From Clitoria ternatea (taxonomy: Eukaryota > Streptophyta > Magnoliopsida > Fabales > Fabaceae), in contig CM075673.1 of assembly GCA_037962975.1 (NCBI GenBank), forward strand, positions 159,794,667-159,858,666: a DNA stretch of 64,000 nucleotides, in the 5' to 3' direction. The translations under genes and the position numbers were made by a program. Positions within the stretch are counted from its first letter, which is position 1. Every line of letters begins with the position of its first letter. The notes under the pieces were generated by a model that worked only from the letters and a program-made list of their open reading frames with translations, had not been told where the DNA came from and did no database searches. Below are positions 11,521 through 23,565 of this stretch, piece by piece.

Positions 11521-13795
11521 ATGGCAACTGGAGAAGGATCTTCTGGAGATAACGCCATTTCGAAGACAGCTGAAGGTCTCTACAGCGTAGTTGCTTCGAG
11601 GCTGAATTGGGAGGAGCTTCAGGCTAAATGGCCTTTCTGTTGGATATCCAGCGAGTTTAAGGACTTGGCCTCCCGTCATGCGGATGAGGAGGGATCCCGG
11701 ATTCAGCCAAGGTTCATGCTGAGTACGGATGAGGAGACAAAAAAGTGGTATAGGGTTTACGCACCACTTCCGACAGAGCGGATATGCCATGTCATCCCCA
11801 ACGATCGTTCAGTGTACATGTACGACTTCATCTTTCATTATTTGGGAGTTCGTTTTCCCCTAACCGAACTCCAGATGGGCGTCCTGAAGTTCCTGAACTG
11901 TGCACCCTCCCAACTTCATCCCAACGGTTGGGGCCTCATCCGGGCTCTCGAAGTGCTTGGGGAGCACTTCAATTTCACGCCAACTGTAGCGATGCTGTTC
12001 TACTACACTCAGGTAGTTCGAAGAGCAAACAAGCAAGGTGGGGTTGGTCTGGTGACTCTCCGGACTCTCTGTTCCTTTGTGAACTTTGAGTCTTATACAG
12101 ATTCTGCCAAGGTTGACGGGAAGTCCTTCAAGACTTACTTCACTCGCATCTCCATTAAGAAGGGCAAACCAAAATTTTGGAAGGATGAAGAGGACGTTGA
12201 CAAATTTCTCCTGAGCTGGACACACAAACATTTCCTCTTGAGCTCACACGCGTACTACACTGATCAATCCGATCTGTCTCGTGAGACGTCGAGAGTGTTG
12301 TTCGCACTTGAATCGCACACTACAGGTCGTCACGTCTTCTCGTGTAGGCGTTTGCTAAGTAGCTCAAGCGGAGTCCGGGAGGAATATCTGCGTACTTCTC
12401 GTTTTATTTCATCTTTTCTCCTTTATCAAATATATATAGAATATTTGCAGTTGCTGACATCTTGTGTTTGTTCATGTAGGTGAAATAGAACAGCAAACTC
12501 CAGAAATGGACAAATTGAAGAAATTCAAGGCGGCTGGTAAATCTGTTACCCGTGAGAATGAAGTGAAGCCCAGGCCCTCAACCAAGGATCGTCCTGAGTT
12601 AATCATCCTGACCTCGGATGCTGAAGGGGACATCCCACTGGTTGAGGGCGGTTCATCCGATGTTGGAGCAGCCTCGGGTCAACCTCCAGTTTCTGAGAGG
12701 AGAAGAAAAATCAGGAATGATTCAGTGGGAGGCCCGTCCAAAAAGCGTAAGACTCCGGAGGATAAGACTGTTGTAACCTCGGAAGGGATTGGTGCTTCCT
12801 CTGATCTCAATAAAGGCACTGCTGCTGGGGTTTCTGGATCAGGGCCGACCTCCTTCCCAACGACCTCGTTTCTCACCCCCTTCCTCTCATACGAAGGTTC
12901 TACTCCTGCCACTCTTCCACCACCGATGTACAAACTCCGGCCTACGCTTAGTGTTAAAGAAATTGAAGAAGCGTGTGAGGCCGGAAGGTGGCAGCTAGCC
13001 GAACTTGCTGGATTGCTATCTTCCGTCAGCGAGTTGGCTAAGAACGTCGACAAGGTTGAGGAGCTGAGTGACAAATTAGAAGAGCTCAACCTTTCCTCAG
13101 ACAAGGACAAAGCCGCCATGAAATTAATGGAAGATCGTCTTAACAAGTCTAAGGAGTTTGGGGATCTCATAACTAAAGAGAATCTCAAGCTCAAAGGCGA
13201 TCTTAAAAACTTGGAAGGCAAAGTGGCAGAGAAGGAGGAAGAACTCCGCAGCAGCCAGGATAAAAATAAGGCTGATGCTGAGGAGTGGTCTCAAAGGGAG
13301 AAGAAGCTCCTTCTTGAGATAGAGGGACTGAAGGCTAGGAAAGTGGAGCCCGAGATATCTAGTGAGGAGCTGTCCAAGTTGCGGGGAGAATTGGCTACAG
13401 CGAAAGCTGAGAGAGAAGAAGCTGTTGACATATGCAGCCGGGCTGTTGAAGAGTCCTTCGGCCTAGCCATACGCCAAGTCTTCTACCGCAACCCCACTGC
13501 GAAACTTAACCTTTATGGGATGGATCCGTACTATGAATTCCATGAGGGAAAGTTAGTCGCAGTGGTGGATGGTCGTCACGAAGATCCACCGACGTCCTTA
13601 TATGGTTTGGCTCCTCTTCCTGAGGGTCAATCCATGGGACCTGACTACGTCTTTCCTGGGTCCGAGGTTCCCTCTTCTGAAGAAAGGGCTGAGGTTCCTG
13701 GAGGCGAGACTCCTGCGGAGGTTCTAAAGGAAGGAGCACAAGAGCCCAGTGCTGAAGAGGCACAAAAAACTGAAGAACGGACTCCTCCTCAGTAG
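11521..13795 (+). CDS. X-C antisense gene, copy 1: PF04195-like plus coiled-coil protein (728 aa, two exons)
   Basis: Exon 1 is 11521-12391. The intron is 12392-12479 (GT...TGTAG). Exon 2 is 12480-13795 and ends in TAG. Exon 1 carries the 'putative gypsy type transposon' domain (PF04195-like): SVYMYDFIFHYLGVRFPL, then the highly conserved LNCAPSQLHPNGWGL and AMLFYYTQVVRRANK. Exon 2 begins with a basic, proline/serine-rich stretch containing PSKKRK, a likely nuclear signal. A long coiled coil of about 130 residues (190-330 of exon 2) follows, and then a conserved tail with ESFGLAIRQ, YEFHEGKLVAVVD and GQSMGP. Such antisense ORFs are known from Tat-group elements, but their function is not known. 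The frame is fully open, unlike gag-pol on the other strand. The region matching the N-terminal extension of copy 2 (11270-11500) is here out of frame. Confidence 0.85.
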
Positions 13796-14270
13796 TTTTG
13801 TTTTCATTTACATGTATAGTTGTGTACCGGGATCAACTCCGGATTTTAAACTATTGTATGTAATTTCATTTCAATGAATGAGTTTTGATTGAAGAAATTT
13901 GTCTTCGTCGTTTCATGTATATTTAAATCGTTTCTAATCCGTTCTGTATAATTAATCTTAAGGCCGATTTGAAATAATAGCCTCGGAAGATTAAATAACA
14001 AATAAAATTTAGAACGGATAAATATATACATGTCCCCAAGTGCGTATTAAGAAGAAGGTGCCTGTCTCTGGGGCATGATCCTTAATTCTTTTGGGGAAAG
14101 ATGGGTCGATCCGATGTTTAGCAAAGTAGTGTAACAGGACGGATGACTGCTTCTAATCCGTAATATTCTTACAGGAGATGATAATATTGTTCCAAGTTTA
14201 GGGAACTGCAAGGAAGTGGTGTTTGAGTCCTTTATCATAAGGATGGTGATGGGAGTTTTTTCTACGCCAG
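13796..14270 (+). other. 3' region of antisense gene copy 1
   Basis: It begins with TGTGTACCGGGATCAACTCCGGATT, also seen after copy 2 (18258-18280), which suggests a shared 3' UTR. No coding region was seen. Confidence 0.5.
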
Positions 14271-14935
14271 GAGTTACGTCGTTGTATCACAGAATAGGTG
14301 ATAAAGAGTATCCGTCCTGGGAGAATACCACTAGAAAGCGAAAGTGCGGACTGACTTTCGGAATTTTCCATCATAAAGATGATTATGAGTATTGATCATG
14401 CCAGGTGTTTTATCATTAAATCACTTCATAAGTGATTGAGATCATCCGTCTTGGGGATGTGTACGATACCAGGAACTACATCATCAGGTCACATATTAGG
14501 TGATTGAGATCATCCGTCCTTTGGGTGTGTATGGCGCCAGGAGTTACATCGTCAGATCACAGCATGGGTGATTGAGATCATCCGTCCTGGGCAGGTACAC
14601 CGCGTTAGGAGTTACATCGTCATATCACATAATGGGTGACTGAGGTTATCCGTTCTGGAAAAGTACACATCGTCAAGAGTTACATCGTCAGATCACAGAT
14701 TAAGTGATTTAGATAATCCATCCTGGAGACATTTTTCAATCGTAGGAGTACGGATTGAGTGAATACTTTCATCGTAAGGATGATGATGAGAATTGTTCAT
14801 ACCAGGAGTTACATCGTCGAATCACTTTATAGGTGATTGGGATCATCCGTCCTGGAATGATTCGCACCAGGAGTTACATCATCGAATCACAAAATATGTG
14901 ATTGAGATCATCCGTCCTGGTGAATTTTTCCAATC
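14271..14935 (+). repeat. About 67-bp tandem repeat array between the two antisense genes
   Basis: GGAGTTACATCGTC recurs at about 14473, 14541, 14609, 14677, 14805 and 14871, with degenerate copies at 14271, 14405 and around 14745. Each unit also holds a short dyad, ATCAC...GTGAT, and ends in GATCATCCGTCCTGG. Two more units lie at 19515-19650 beyond copy 2. Confidence 0.85.
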
Positions 14936-14997
14936 AAGGGAGTGCGGATTCAATTGGCAATTTTCGCTCCATCCGAAATCCGAGTCTTACCTCTACT

Positions 14998-15643
14998 AGC
15001 CCCCTAGCTGATGTGAGGAAGCAGTTGACTTGCTCATATGAGCTATATTGATCATAGTACGTCTGGATTTCGGATTTGCACCGAAGTGTAAATATCCGCT
15101 CTGGGAACCATGTTCCGTAGTGGTGAAATTTTAAGGGCGGATTCGACAATGGGAATATCAGAAGTTTATCGAATTTCGCAACCCTTGGTATTTGGGTAAT
15201 GGTGGCCACGTTTCTAATGATTAGACATTTAATGCCTTAATTCACGTGGGCGAGCCATTATTGCATTAAGTGCGCATGTCTTAGTAACTGTCACGCATAG
15301 TCTTGTTGGGCCTAGGATTTAGTTTTAATAGGCCCATTTCGATGGCTCTGTGACAAAATGATGGCATTTTCGCGCCTTGATGTACTAAACGACAATTTTG
15401 GTCCACTAAACGGGGAGTCGTTTGGGGGTAAACGACAGATTGTGTTTAGTGGGTATTTGAAAAATTTTTGTGCCCTGATACAGGCATATTTGGCAATCTC
15501 AGTTACCATTTCTTCTTGCTTCCTTGACGAACCTCTGCGAAAGTTCCAAGAAGTTCTTCGTGTCCACCTCTGTGAATTTCAATTCACTATCCTTAGGTAA
15601 CCACTTTCCCTTCGTTTTCAGTTTCTCTTTTCAATATTTGAGA
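14998..15643 (+). promoter_or_regulatory. Upstream region of antisense gene copy 2
   Basis: It is a diverged repeat of 10532-11500, starting at CCCCTAGCTGATGTGAGG and containing CACGTGGGC at 15243. The start of this homology marks the left edge of the second module. Confidence 0.5.
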
Positions 15644-18209
15644 ATGCCTAGGAAGGGTGTTAGCTTCAATGGCGTTGGCCCTAGAGGAAGAGGAGGAAGG
15701 GCTTTGACTCAAAACCCTAGCGTTCGTGGTGGGAGGATCCCAGTGATCCTTCAGTCGAGGCCACGAAATACAGAGAGGGAGGGGTCGCAATATCAAAGGC
15801 GAAGGGTGATTATACCCTCTTCAGGGTCTTCCTCCTCCAGTGAGAGTGTCGAGAGTGGGGATTTATATGTCTCTGATGATGTGGAATTTTATCGCAGCAT
15901 CAAGGCTTTCACAATGGTGACAAAGAAAGCTACTGGGAGGAAGTCGTCTGAAGGGGAATCCCCTTCCGAGAAGTATATCTTGAAGACCCAATCCGGCCTC
16001 TGCAATGTGGTTGCACACCGGATAGATTGGGTGAAATTCCAACAGAAACGCCCATTCAGCTGGGTGGCTGAGGAGTTTCGTGAAATAGCATCAGTTCACG
16101 CTCAAGAGGGGGGAGCGGAGTTGGAGCCGCGTTTCACGGTCTTCAAGAAGGATAAATACAAGAAGTGCTTCGTGGTGATAGCCCCGTCGCCATCCGATCG
16201 AATTTGTCATACTCCGGATGAAAGGTCCTTGTATATGTATGACTTTTTATTTTTGAACCTTGGTGTGCGGTTTCCCCTTTCGAAGTTTCAGATGGGGGTT
16301 CTGAGATTCCTGGACTGCGCTCCTTCACAGCTTCACCCCAACGGATGGGGATTAGTCCGTTCTCTTGAAGTGCTTGGGGAGCACTTCAACTTCAAGCTGA
16401 CGGTGGCCATGCTCTTTTATTTTGCCCAAGTGGTCCGTCGTGCAAATAAAGAGAAGGGGGGAGTGAGCTTGATATCCCTCCGGACTCTCTCAAAGGTTAT
16501 CAACTTTGAGGCGTACACTGACTCCGCCAAAGTTGATGGACATTCATTCAAGTCCTATTTCACGAAGATTAGCGTTCACCCTGACGAGTCAGTTTTTTGG
16601 TTAACTGAAGATGGGCTTCCGAAGTTCCCAGTGGCTTGGACGCATGAACACTTTTTGCTGACCTCTCAGGCGTACTACACTGAGGAGGATGAACTAAGCC
16701 CGTCTTCAGTTTCCGTTCTTTCCGCCCTTCAATCTTACACCGCCTCGCATCAATTTTTCTCTTGCAGGCGTTTGTTAGGATCGTGGTCTACCCGCGAGGA
16801 ATATCTGCGTAATTTTCCTGCTAATATTCATATTTTATCGCATCATGCCTTGAAGTATTTGATTTCTAATAGTGTTGCTTGGTTTTGCAGTTGAAATTGA
16901 AGCTGCGTCTCCAGAGATGGAAAAACTGAAGGGGCTCAAAGCTGGAGCGAATTCCGTGGCAGCTGAAAATGACATTCAGGCGAAACGGAATTCGAAGAAA
17001 GCCACAGCGGAGACCATCATTTTAACCTCATCTGCTGGTGACGATATTCCCTTACTGGAGGGCGGATCTGAGAAGGTTGCGGCTGAGAAGGTCGGAGAAA
17101 AGAAGAAAACTATAAAACGCGGTTCCTCAAGGACCTCGGATCGTCAACCCTCTCCGAAAAAACAAAAAATTTCAAGTGAGAGTGTTGATCCGGAGCCTTC
17201 AAAGGGAAAGAAAGTGGAAAGATCCGCTTTGGATGCAGGGTCCACTCCGGATGCTCCTGGCGATGGGATCACTTATGGTGCAAAGCCAATAACGACTTAC
17301 TTTGCACCAAAAGTTACTCGCCCCCTTCAAAGTAGCTCCGGTCTTGCACAATATCTGGTATACGAGGGTTCTGTTCCTGAGGTCGTTCCTGAGACTCCGT
17401 ACAAGCTAAAGCCCTCATTGATGAGCGATGAAGTAGCCAAAGCTTGCGATGCCGGACAGAAGCACCTGGCAGAATTATCTGGGCTCTTAAGATCGGTTCG
17501 CAAGCTTCCAGAAGAGAATGAGAGGCTGAGCTCGTTGGTTGGCAAGGTTAATGACCTTAGCGTTGCTGCTGCTAAGGACAAGGCAACCATCCTTCGTTTA
17601 GAAAGTAAATTAGAAGCTTCCAAAGAGGAAGGATATAAGAAGGATGAAGAGATTGTCAGGCTAAAACATCTTGCCAAGGAGTTGGAGGCCCAAGTAGCTG
17701 ATCAAAAGAAAGTCAATTCCGACCTCCACTCCGGTTTTTGTGCGGAGAAGGAACGCTCTTCAAAGCTGGAAGAGGAGCTTAAGGAAGTCAAAGTTGTTTA
17801 TGCTCGAGGAACCGAAGATTGGTCGCGTAAGGAGAAGGAGCTGCTCTCAAAGTTGGCGGACACAAAAGCGGAATTTGATGAGGCTGTGGATATGTGCGAT
17901 CAGGCAGTCAAGGAATCCTTTGGGTTGGCTGTTCGTCAAATTCAATACCGGAATCCCAAGGTGAAACTTAATCTGAATGGTATTGACCCGTTCTATGAGT
18001 TTCATCAAGGGAAACTGGTGGCCATAGTTGATAAGCGTCATGAAAGTCCGCCTAACACTCCTTATAAGTTCGCTCCTCTACCTGCGGGCCAATCAATGGG
18101 ACCTTCATTCCTGAAGCCCATAAGCACAGGAACAAGCTCTCGCACCGAAGAAGGCAAGGCCGGAGGCAAAGGCAAAGGGAAAGAAGGAGATTCAAGCCAG
18201 AGAAAGTAG
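15644..18209 (+). CDS. X-C antisense gene, copy 2: PF04195-like plus coiled-coil protein (827 aa, two exons)
   Basis: Exon 1 is 15644-16808. The intron is 16809-16890 (GT...TGCAG). Exon 2 is 16891-18209. The layout is that of copy 1: a PF04195-like domain with LDCAPSQLHPNGWGL and AMLFYFAQVVRRANK, then a basic region with SPKKQK, a long coiled coil, and the tail ESFGLAVRQ, YEFHQGKLVAIVD, GQSMGP. I chose the ATG at 15644 over 15524 because the Arg/Gly- and Ser-rich residues from there to about residue 90 are recognisable, though broken, in copy 3 (GGRI-VIL, SESSS, SDDV-FYR). An ATG at 15914 matches the starts of copies 1 and 3. If the TATCGCAG at 15890-15897 is a splice site, 15597-15897 could be a 5' UTR intron instead. 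Function is unknown. Confidence 0.8.
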
Positions 18210-18880
18210 CGCCCTTCCCTGTTTCCTTTTTCATTTTATTGATTCAAATTCGCTGTGTTCCGGGATCAGCTCCGGATTATTACACGAATTGTAATTCTCA
18301 TTTAATCAATAAAAGAGTTTTTTACCTCCATTCTTGTTTAATGAAAAACAACTTTAATAGAGGGATTGCATATGTATTGAATCATTCCAGATTTAAGTAA
18401 TGAAGATCGGATTGTAAAACAAAATCTTCATACCGGGCTTATACATGCGAGATGAATTTCTCAATAAGATCACCGCTTGTGAGGGAACACATCATTGTTT
18501 CAAGAACGGCTTAAGGGGAATGATTGTGAGATCGTTTAGTCGAGAGTTCATTCCTCAAGATATTCGTTAAACCGTTTATGTTGTCCCCCAGTATCATTGG
18601 GTGATTATCACTTTGAATAAACTCTGAGTAAGATTTTCTCGTGAGAGCTTTTAAGAGTGAGGATTTAAAATAGACACTCCTCTTCAAATATTTCCAACTG
18701 TGAGATTTCGGGTGAATATGCCTTAGATTGTGGCGTACCCGAGTGAATTGTTTGTGTCGGACTTTATGAGTTAGGTCTCAATTGAAGAATTGATGACTCA
18801 GAATTATAAGCTATAAAACTTCCAAATAAAGAACTTCATAAGAGAGTATTAATCTGGAGTTCAGTATAACTTACTTGTTG
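18210..18880. other. 3' region of antisense gene copy 2
   Basis: It contains the shared TTCCGGGATCAGCTCCGGATT stretch and an AATAAA at 18306, a possible polyadenylation signal. No other gene was seen. Confidence 0.5.
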
Positions 18881-19500
18881 TGTTTGGAGTTCGGTTTGAT
18901 CCTACTGTCCATGTCATATTTGGCGTTCGGTTTAATCCTACTAGCCGTTCTTCAATTGGTCTTTGGTTTTATCCAATGACAATTCTTCACCGACGTTCGG
19001 TTAATCCTACTAGTCGTACTCAGAATTCGGTTTAATCCTACAATCCGAGCCTTCGATACGGGGTTCAGATCAGGGCTAATCCTGAACCTACTGCGCCCGT
19101 CACTTGGGGTTCAGCGTGGTCTTGAAGAAGGACCAGCTTACTGCGCCCAAGCCTTCGCATGGGGTTCGGTTTGTGGCCTTGAAAAAAAGACCAGCCCTAC
19201 AACCCATGTAGTCTTCGAATGGGGTTCGGTTTGTGGCCTTGAAGAAGGACCAGCCCTACAACCCATGTAGTCTTCGAATGGGGTTCGGTTTGTGGCCTTG
19301 AAGAAGGACCAGCCCTACAACCCGTGCCCTGAGGTTCGGTTTAATCCTACAACTCAGGTCTTCACCGACGTTCGGTTAATCCTACTAGTCGTACTCAGAG
19401 TTCGGTTTAATCCTACAATCCGAGCCTTCACTGGTGTTCAGCCAAACTTACTAACCGTACCCAGAGTTCGGTTTAATCCTACAATCTGGGCCTTCAATGC
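18881..19500 (+). repeat. GTTCGGTTTAATCCTAC repeat array, with about 60-bp units at 19150-19330
   Basis: Short units built on GTTCGGTTTAATCCTAC recur irregularly through the block. In the middle, three to four copies of a unit of about 60 bp starting GGGGTTCGGTTTGTGG are nearly identical. The block lies between the second antisense gene and the end of pol. Confidence 0.85.
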
Positions 19501-19504
19501 TTAG

Positions 19505-19655
19505 ACACACTCGAGGAGTTACATCGTCAATTACCGAATGGGTAATTGAGATCATCCGTCCTGAGTATGTTCTTGTGTGTTGCGCATATTCGAGGAGTTA
19601 CATCGTCAACTACAGAATACGTAGCTGAGATCATCCGTCCTGAATATGCTTCTGT
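19505..19655 (+). repeat. Two outlying units of the 67-bp repeat
   Basis: GAGGAGTTACATCGTCAA starts at about 19514, and a second unit starts at about 19592. Both end with GATCATCCGTCCTGA. They are related to the array at 14271-14935, so the same repeat follows both antisense genes. Confidence 0.8.
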
Positions 19656-19827
19656 ACACCGGATAAACTGAAAATCACAGCATAAGAAAAACTCGAAAGA
19701 GTTAAATTGTTATGAGAGATTCTTATTAAATCAAAAATAAGAATTACAAGGAGAGCGTAGCTGTGAAAATAAATTCTCCAGTATTTAATCCAAGATAAGG
19801 ATAGGAGAGTGTAGATGGTTCCAACAG

Positions 19828-22218
19828 CTAGCTATAGTAGATGCGCAAGTTTTGGGTGTTCCATTTATTTCGGATAGGAGTGCCATCAAGGTTTTCAAGG
19901 CGGTAAGAGCCTTTGCCAGTAATTTCGGATACCCTGTATGGGCCTTCCCAGTTTGGGGCTAATTTGCCTTGATGAGCGAATTTATTCCCTATACTTGCTT
20001 TCCTCAAAACCAAATCTCCAACGTTGAAAGTCCTTGACTGGACTCGTTTGTTGTACCGGAGAGCAACTTTGGCTTTGATGGCTTGATCTCTGATGAAAGC
20101 GTCTTCTCTGAGTTCTTGTATGACATCTATTTCGGATGCCAAGTTAGCATTGTTGGTTTCTTCAGAGAAGTACTTAACCCTTGTGGAAGCAATTTGCAGT
20201 TCCACAGGTATCATTGCCTCGACCCCGTATGTTAGGCGATATGGGGATTCATTGGTGGATGAATGAGGCGTTGTCCGATATGCCCATAGGACATGACACA
20301 GCTGGTCTGTCCATCCGCCCTTGGCTTCACCAAGGCGTTTCTTTAGTCCCTTCAGCACTTCCCTGTTGGCCACTTCAGCTTGACCATTAGTTTGGGGATG
20401 TTCGACGGATGAGAATATTTGGGTTATTCCTAACCCTTCAAGTAAATCTGTGAATTTTCTATCCGTGAACTGGGTGCCGTTGTCGGTGACAATCCGTGCT
20501 GGGACCCCGAACCGTGTTATGATGTTTTCATACATGAAACGACGAGTTCGGGCTGAAGTAATATGCACCACCGGCTCTGCTTCTATCCACTTAGTGAAAT
20601 AATCGACCCCTACAATGAGATATTTGATGCCCCCAGGAGCAGTTGGAAAGGGGCCCAGAATATCCAATCCCCATTGATAGAAGGGCCATGGAACAGCGGA
20701 TGTGAAGAGTTCTTCCGCCGGTGTGTGGTGTAGGTTAGAGAATTTTTGGCAAGCGTCGCATTTTTTGACGAAGTCAATGGAGTCTTGCTTCATTGTGGGC
20801 CACCAGTATCCAGCTCTGAGGATTTTTTGCATTAAGCTTCTTCCTCCAGCGTGGTGTCCACTTTGTCCTCCATGCACTTCCTCCATTACACCTTGCACCT
20901 CATCCTCTTTGAGACAAATCAAATAGGGCACAGAGAGTGCCCTTCTGTAGAGATTACCATCAATCAAAGTGAAATACGGTAATTCTCTCCTTAACCTCGT
21001 CTTTTCCTTCTCATCTGTGGGTAGCTGTCCATCAGCCAAATAACGGATGTAAGGAGCTATCCATGTATCTCCGTAAAGGGAGTCAGTCATTATAGCGTTT
21101 AGAGAAGGGAAAAGAGGAATGCTGGGCGACGTTAGCGTGCTTTGAACCAGCGTAGTGGTGCTACCTGGTCGTTTAGTGCTTGCTAACCTGGAGAGTATAT
21201 CCGCTCTCGTATTCTCTTCACGTGGAACATGCTTGAACTCCACCTTTGAGAATTTCTCAGTCAACTCCTTGACACAGTTCAAGTATAATTGGAGTTGAGG
21301 TTCGCGAGCTTGATAATCTCCTAAGATCTGCGAAATCACCAGCTGTGAATCGCTACAGAGTGTCGCCTCAGAAGCTCTGATGTCTATTGCAGCTCTTAGC
21401 CTGGCCAAACAAGCTTCGTACTCAGCTTGGTTGTTGGATGTTTTGAAATTGAAACGGAGGGAGATTTCCAGGTGTACTCCATCGTCACTTTTGAGAACTA
21501 CACCTGCTCCAGAGCCTCTTTGGTTTGATGAACCATCAACGTAAATGGTCCAATGGACTCGAGGGTAATCTGGATCAGCTCCTGTCATTTCCACAATAAA
21601 GTCAGCCAGGACTTGAGCTTTAATAGCGCTGCGGGGTTCGTAGGATATATCAAACTCAGAGAGTTCAATAGACCATTTGATCATCCTCCCAGCGAGATCG
21701 GGCTTGATTAAGACAGAACGGAGTGGTAAATCCGTTCTCACTATGATTGGATGGGCGTGAAAGTATGGACGCAATCGTCGTGAGGCCCAAACAACAGCGA
21801 GGGCGGCCTTTTCAATTTTCTGATACCGGATCTCAGCACCTTGCAAGGTCTTGCTAGTGAAATAGACCGGTCTTTGTCCATCAGGAGTTTCTTTTATCAA
21901 GGCAACGCCCAAAGCTTCATCTGAAATAGCCAAGTACAGAATGAGTGTGTCTTCGGGGTCAGGCTTTGTGAGAATGGGAGGTTTGGACAACACCTCCTTA
22001 AGCTCTTGAAAAGCTTTTTCTTGTTCCTGTCCCCACTCGAATTTCTTGGACTTTTTCAGTATTTTGTACAGGGGAAGCGACCTGTGAGCCATCTTTGGCA
22101 TGAATCGTGCCAAAGCTGCTACTTTGCTATTCAGGGACTGGACTTCTTTGAGATTCTTAGGACTCTGCATGTCTAGAATCGTTTGGCACTTCCCTGGATT
22201 GGCTTCAATACCACGTTA
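19828..22218 (-). pseudogene. X-C pol C-terminal part: RT end, two RNase H regions, integrase
   Basis: The frame is open for 780 residues after the stop at 22216-22218 and ends at TGA/TAG 19828. In order it holds the RT thumb, a first RNase H-like region (about residues 75-190), then a second one starting at YVDGSSNQRGSGAG with the D-E-D pattern and ending HVPREENTRADILSRL. Integrase follows, with an HHCC zinc finger (HHAGG...CDACQKF), a DDE core (DILGPF, VTDNGTQF, ...NGQAE) and a C-terminal GDLVLRK region. Two RNase H units mark the Tat group. The stop just upstream replaces the glutamine expected in the family's MLTQRGIEANP. Confidence 0.9.
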
Positions 22219-22932
22219 AGTTAACATGAAACCCAAAAACTTCCCAGCAGGGACAGCAAATGTGCACTTCATTGGGTTCAGCCTCATGTTAAATTGTCTC
22301 AAACGGGTGAATACTTGGCGCAGGTCGTCAATATGATCGCCACCAACCGGTGTCTTTGCTATTATGTCGTCAATGTATACTTCAACAAGTTTAGTGTGCA
22401 TACCTTCAAAAACCTTGTTGATCATGCGCTGATATGTCGCCCCAGCGTTTTTCAGGCCAAAGGGCATGACTGTATAGCAAAAGACACCACGATCATTTAT
22501 GAAGGCTGTCTTCTCTTGATCCTCTTCGCACATCGGAATTTGGTTGTAACCAGAATAAGCGTCCATAAAGCTCAGGTATTGGTAACCAGAGGAATCATCC
22601 ACCATCCGATCTATATTAGGAAGAGGATAAGGATCTTTTGGACAGCAACGATTAAGGTCCACGTAATCAATGCACATTCTCCATTTACCATTGGATTTAG
22701 GGACCATCACCACATTCGAAAGCCAAGAGGAATATCGGATTTCTCTGATAAATCCGGCCTTCAGCAACTCCTCAGTTTGCTGGCAAGCTGCCTTCTGTTT
22801 CTCTGGGCCCAATTGTCTTTTCTTTTGGGCCACAGGTTTCGTCTCTGGATAGACGGAAAGTTTATGACAGCAGAATTCAGGGTCTATGCCTGGCATATCG
22901 GCTGCAGTCCATGCAAAGAGGTCTTTAAACTC
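22216..22932 (-). pseudogene. X-C reverse transcriptase
   Basis: From the stop at 22933 to the stop at 22216 the frame codes for the RT fingers and palm: WRMCIDYVDLN, then DAYSGYNQI, then MPFGLKNAGATYQRMI, then the catalytic YIDDI box. These residues are intact, and only the two flanking stops separate RT from protease and RNase H. No frameshift is present. Confidence 0.9.
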
Positions 22933-23565
22933 TTACAAGAGAGCCAGCAGTCGCTGCTCTATTTCGGTATCTAGCTTGTCATTGATATGGGTGATCTTTT
23001 CTGGAGAATCTCCCAAGACAATGTCCCTGGAACTTCCATCCGGTGTGGGCTTTGATGGGTTGAACGGATTAATGTTCAAATCCGCTCTAGGGTCCAGGTC
23101 GACAAGACTTACAGATCCAGCCGATGTTCCAGCATCATTAAGTTTCCTCTTTTTATTGGAGGCGTCCAGCTTTGTCATGTTGAGACTAAGGTTGTAGCAG
23201 TACCTAGCCATCTCTTGATCACCCCGGATAGATGACACAGCATTATCCTTGTCAATGAACTTGATAAGGAGATGTGGGGTTGATACAACTGCCTCCATTG
23301 CATTCAGAGTAGGACGGCCTATGATGCCATTAAATGGTGATTTGACATCAATCACTAGCACCCGAGACCTAACCGTCCTGGCTCCTGGCTCGCCTTCAAA
23401 CGAGATAAGGGTGTCAAGATACCCTTTAGTTAGTTGCTTTGCGCCGTTGAAAGCTGTTAGTTCCTGCGTGTAAGGCTGTAAGTCTGAGTCTTTAAAACCC
23501 ATTCTTTCAAAGCAATTATAGAAAATAACATCGCAGGAACTTCCCTGGTCAACAAGGATTCTTCA
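22933..23565 (-). pseudogene. X-C aspartic protease and linker
   Basis: Just after the in-frame TGA (23563-23565) the frame reads RILVDQGSSCDVI, the protease active-site region. It has D-Q-G where most retroviral-type proteases have D-S/T-G. The flap and IIGRPTLNAM follow. The preceding stop sits where Tat proteases have arginine (V-R-R-I-L-V-D), consistent with CGA to TGA. A long linker to RT ends in TAA at 22933-22935. Confidence 0.85.

Noticed and set aside
12679..13221. 180-codon frame on the minus strand
   Set aside because: It is the shadow of the antisense gene's second exon. The plus-strand frame has domain similarity and splice sites.
14271..14935. Possible tRNA or small-RNA cluster because of regular short dyads
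   Set aside because: No cloverleaf, no A/B box pair and no CCA-like ends were found. The pattern is a tandem repeat inside a retroelement.
15597..15897. Definite 5' UTR intron in antisense copy 2
   Set aside because: Splice-like borders exist, but the peptide encoded here is recognisable in copy 3, so I kept it as coding and recorded the alternative.
22294..22974. 226-codon frame on the plus strand
   Set aside because: It lies opposite the RT coding region and has no family resemblance. It is open only because of codon bias of the real frame.
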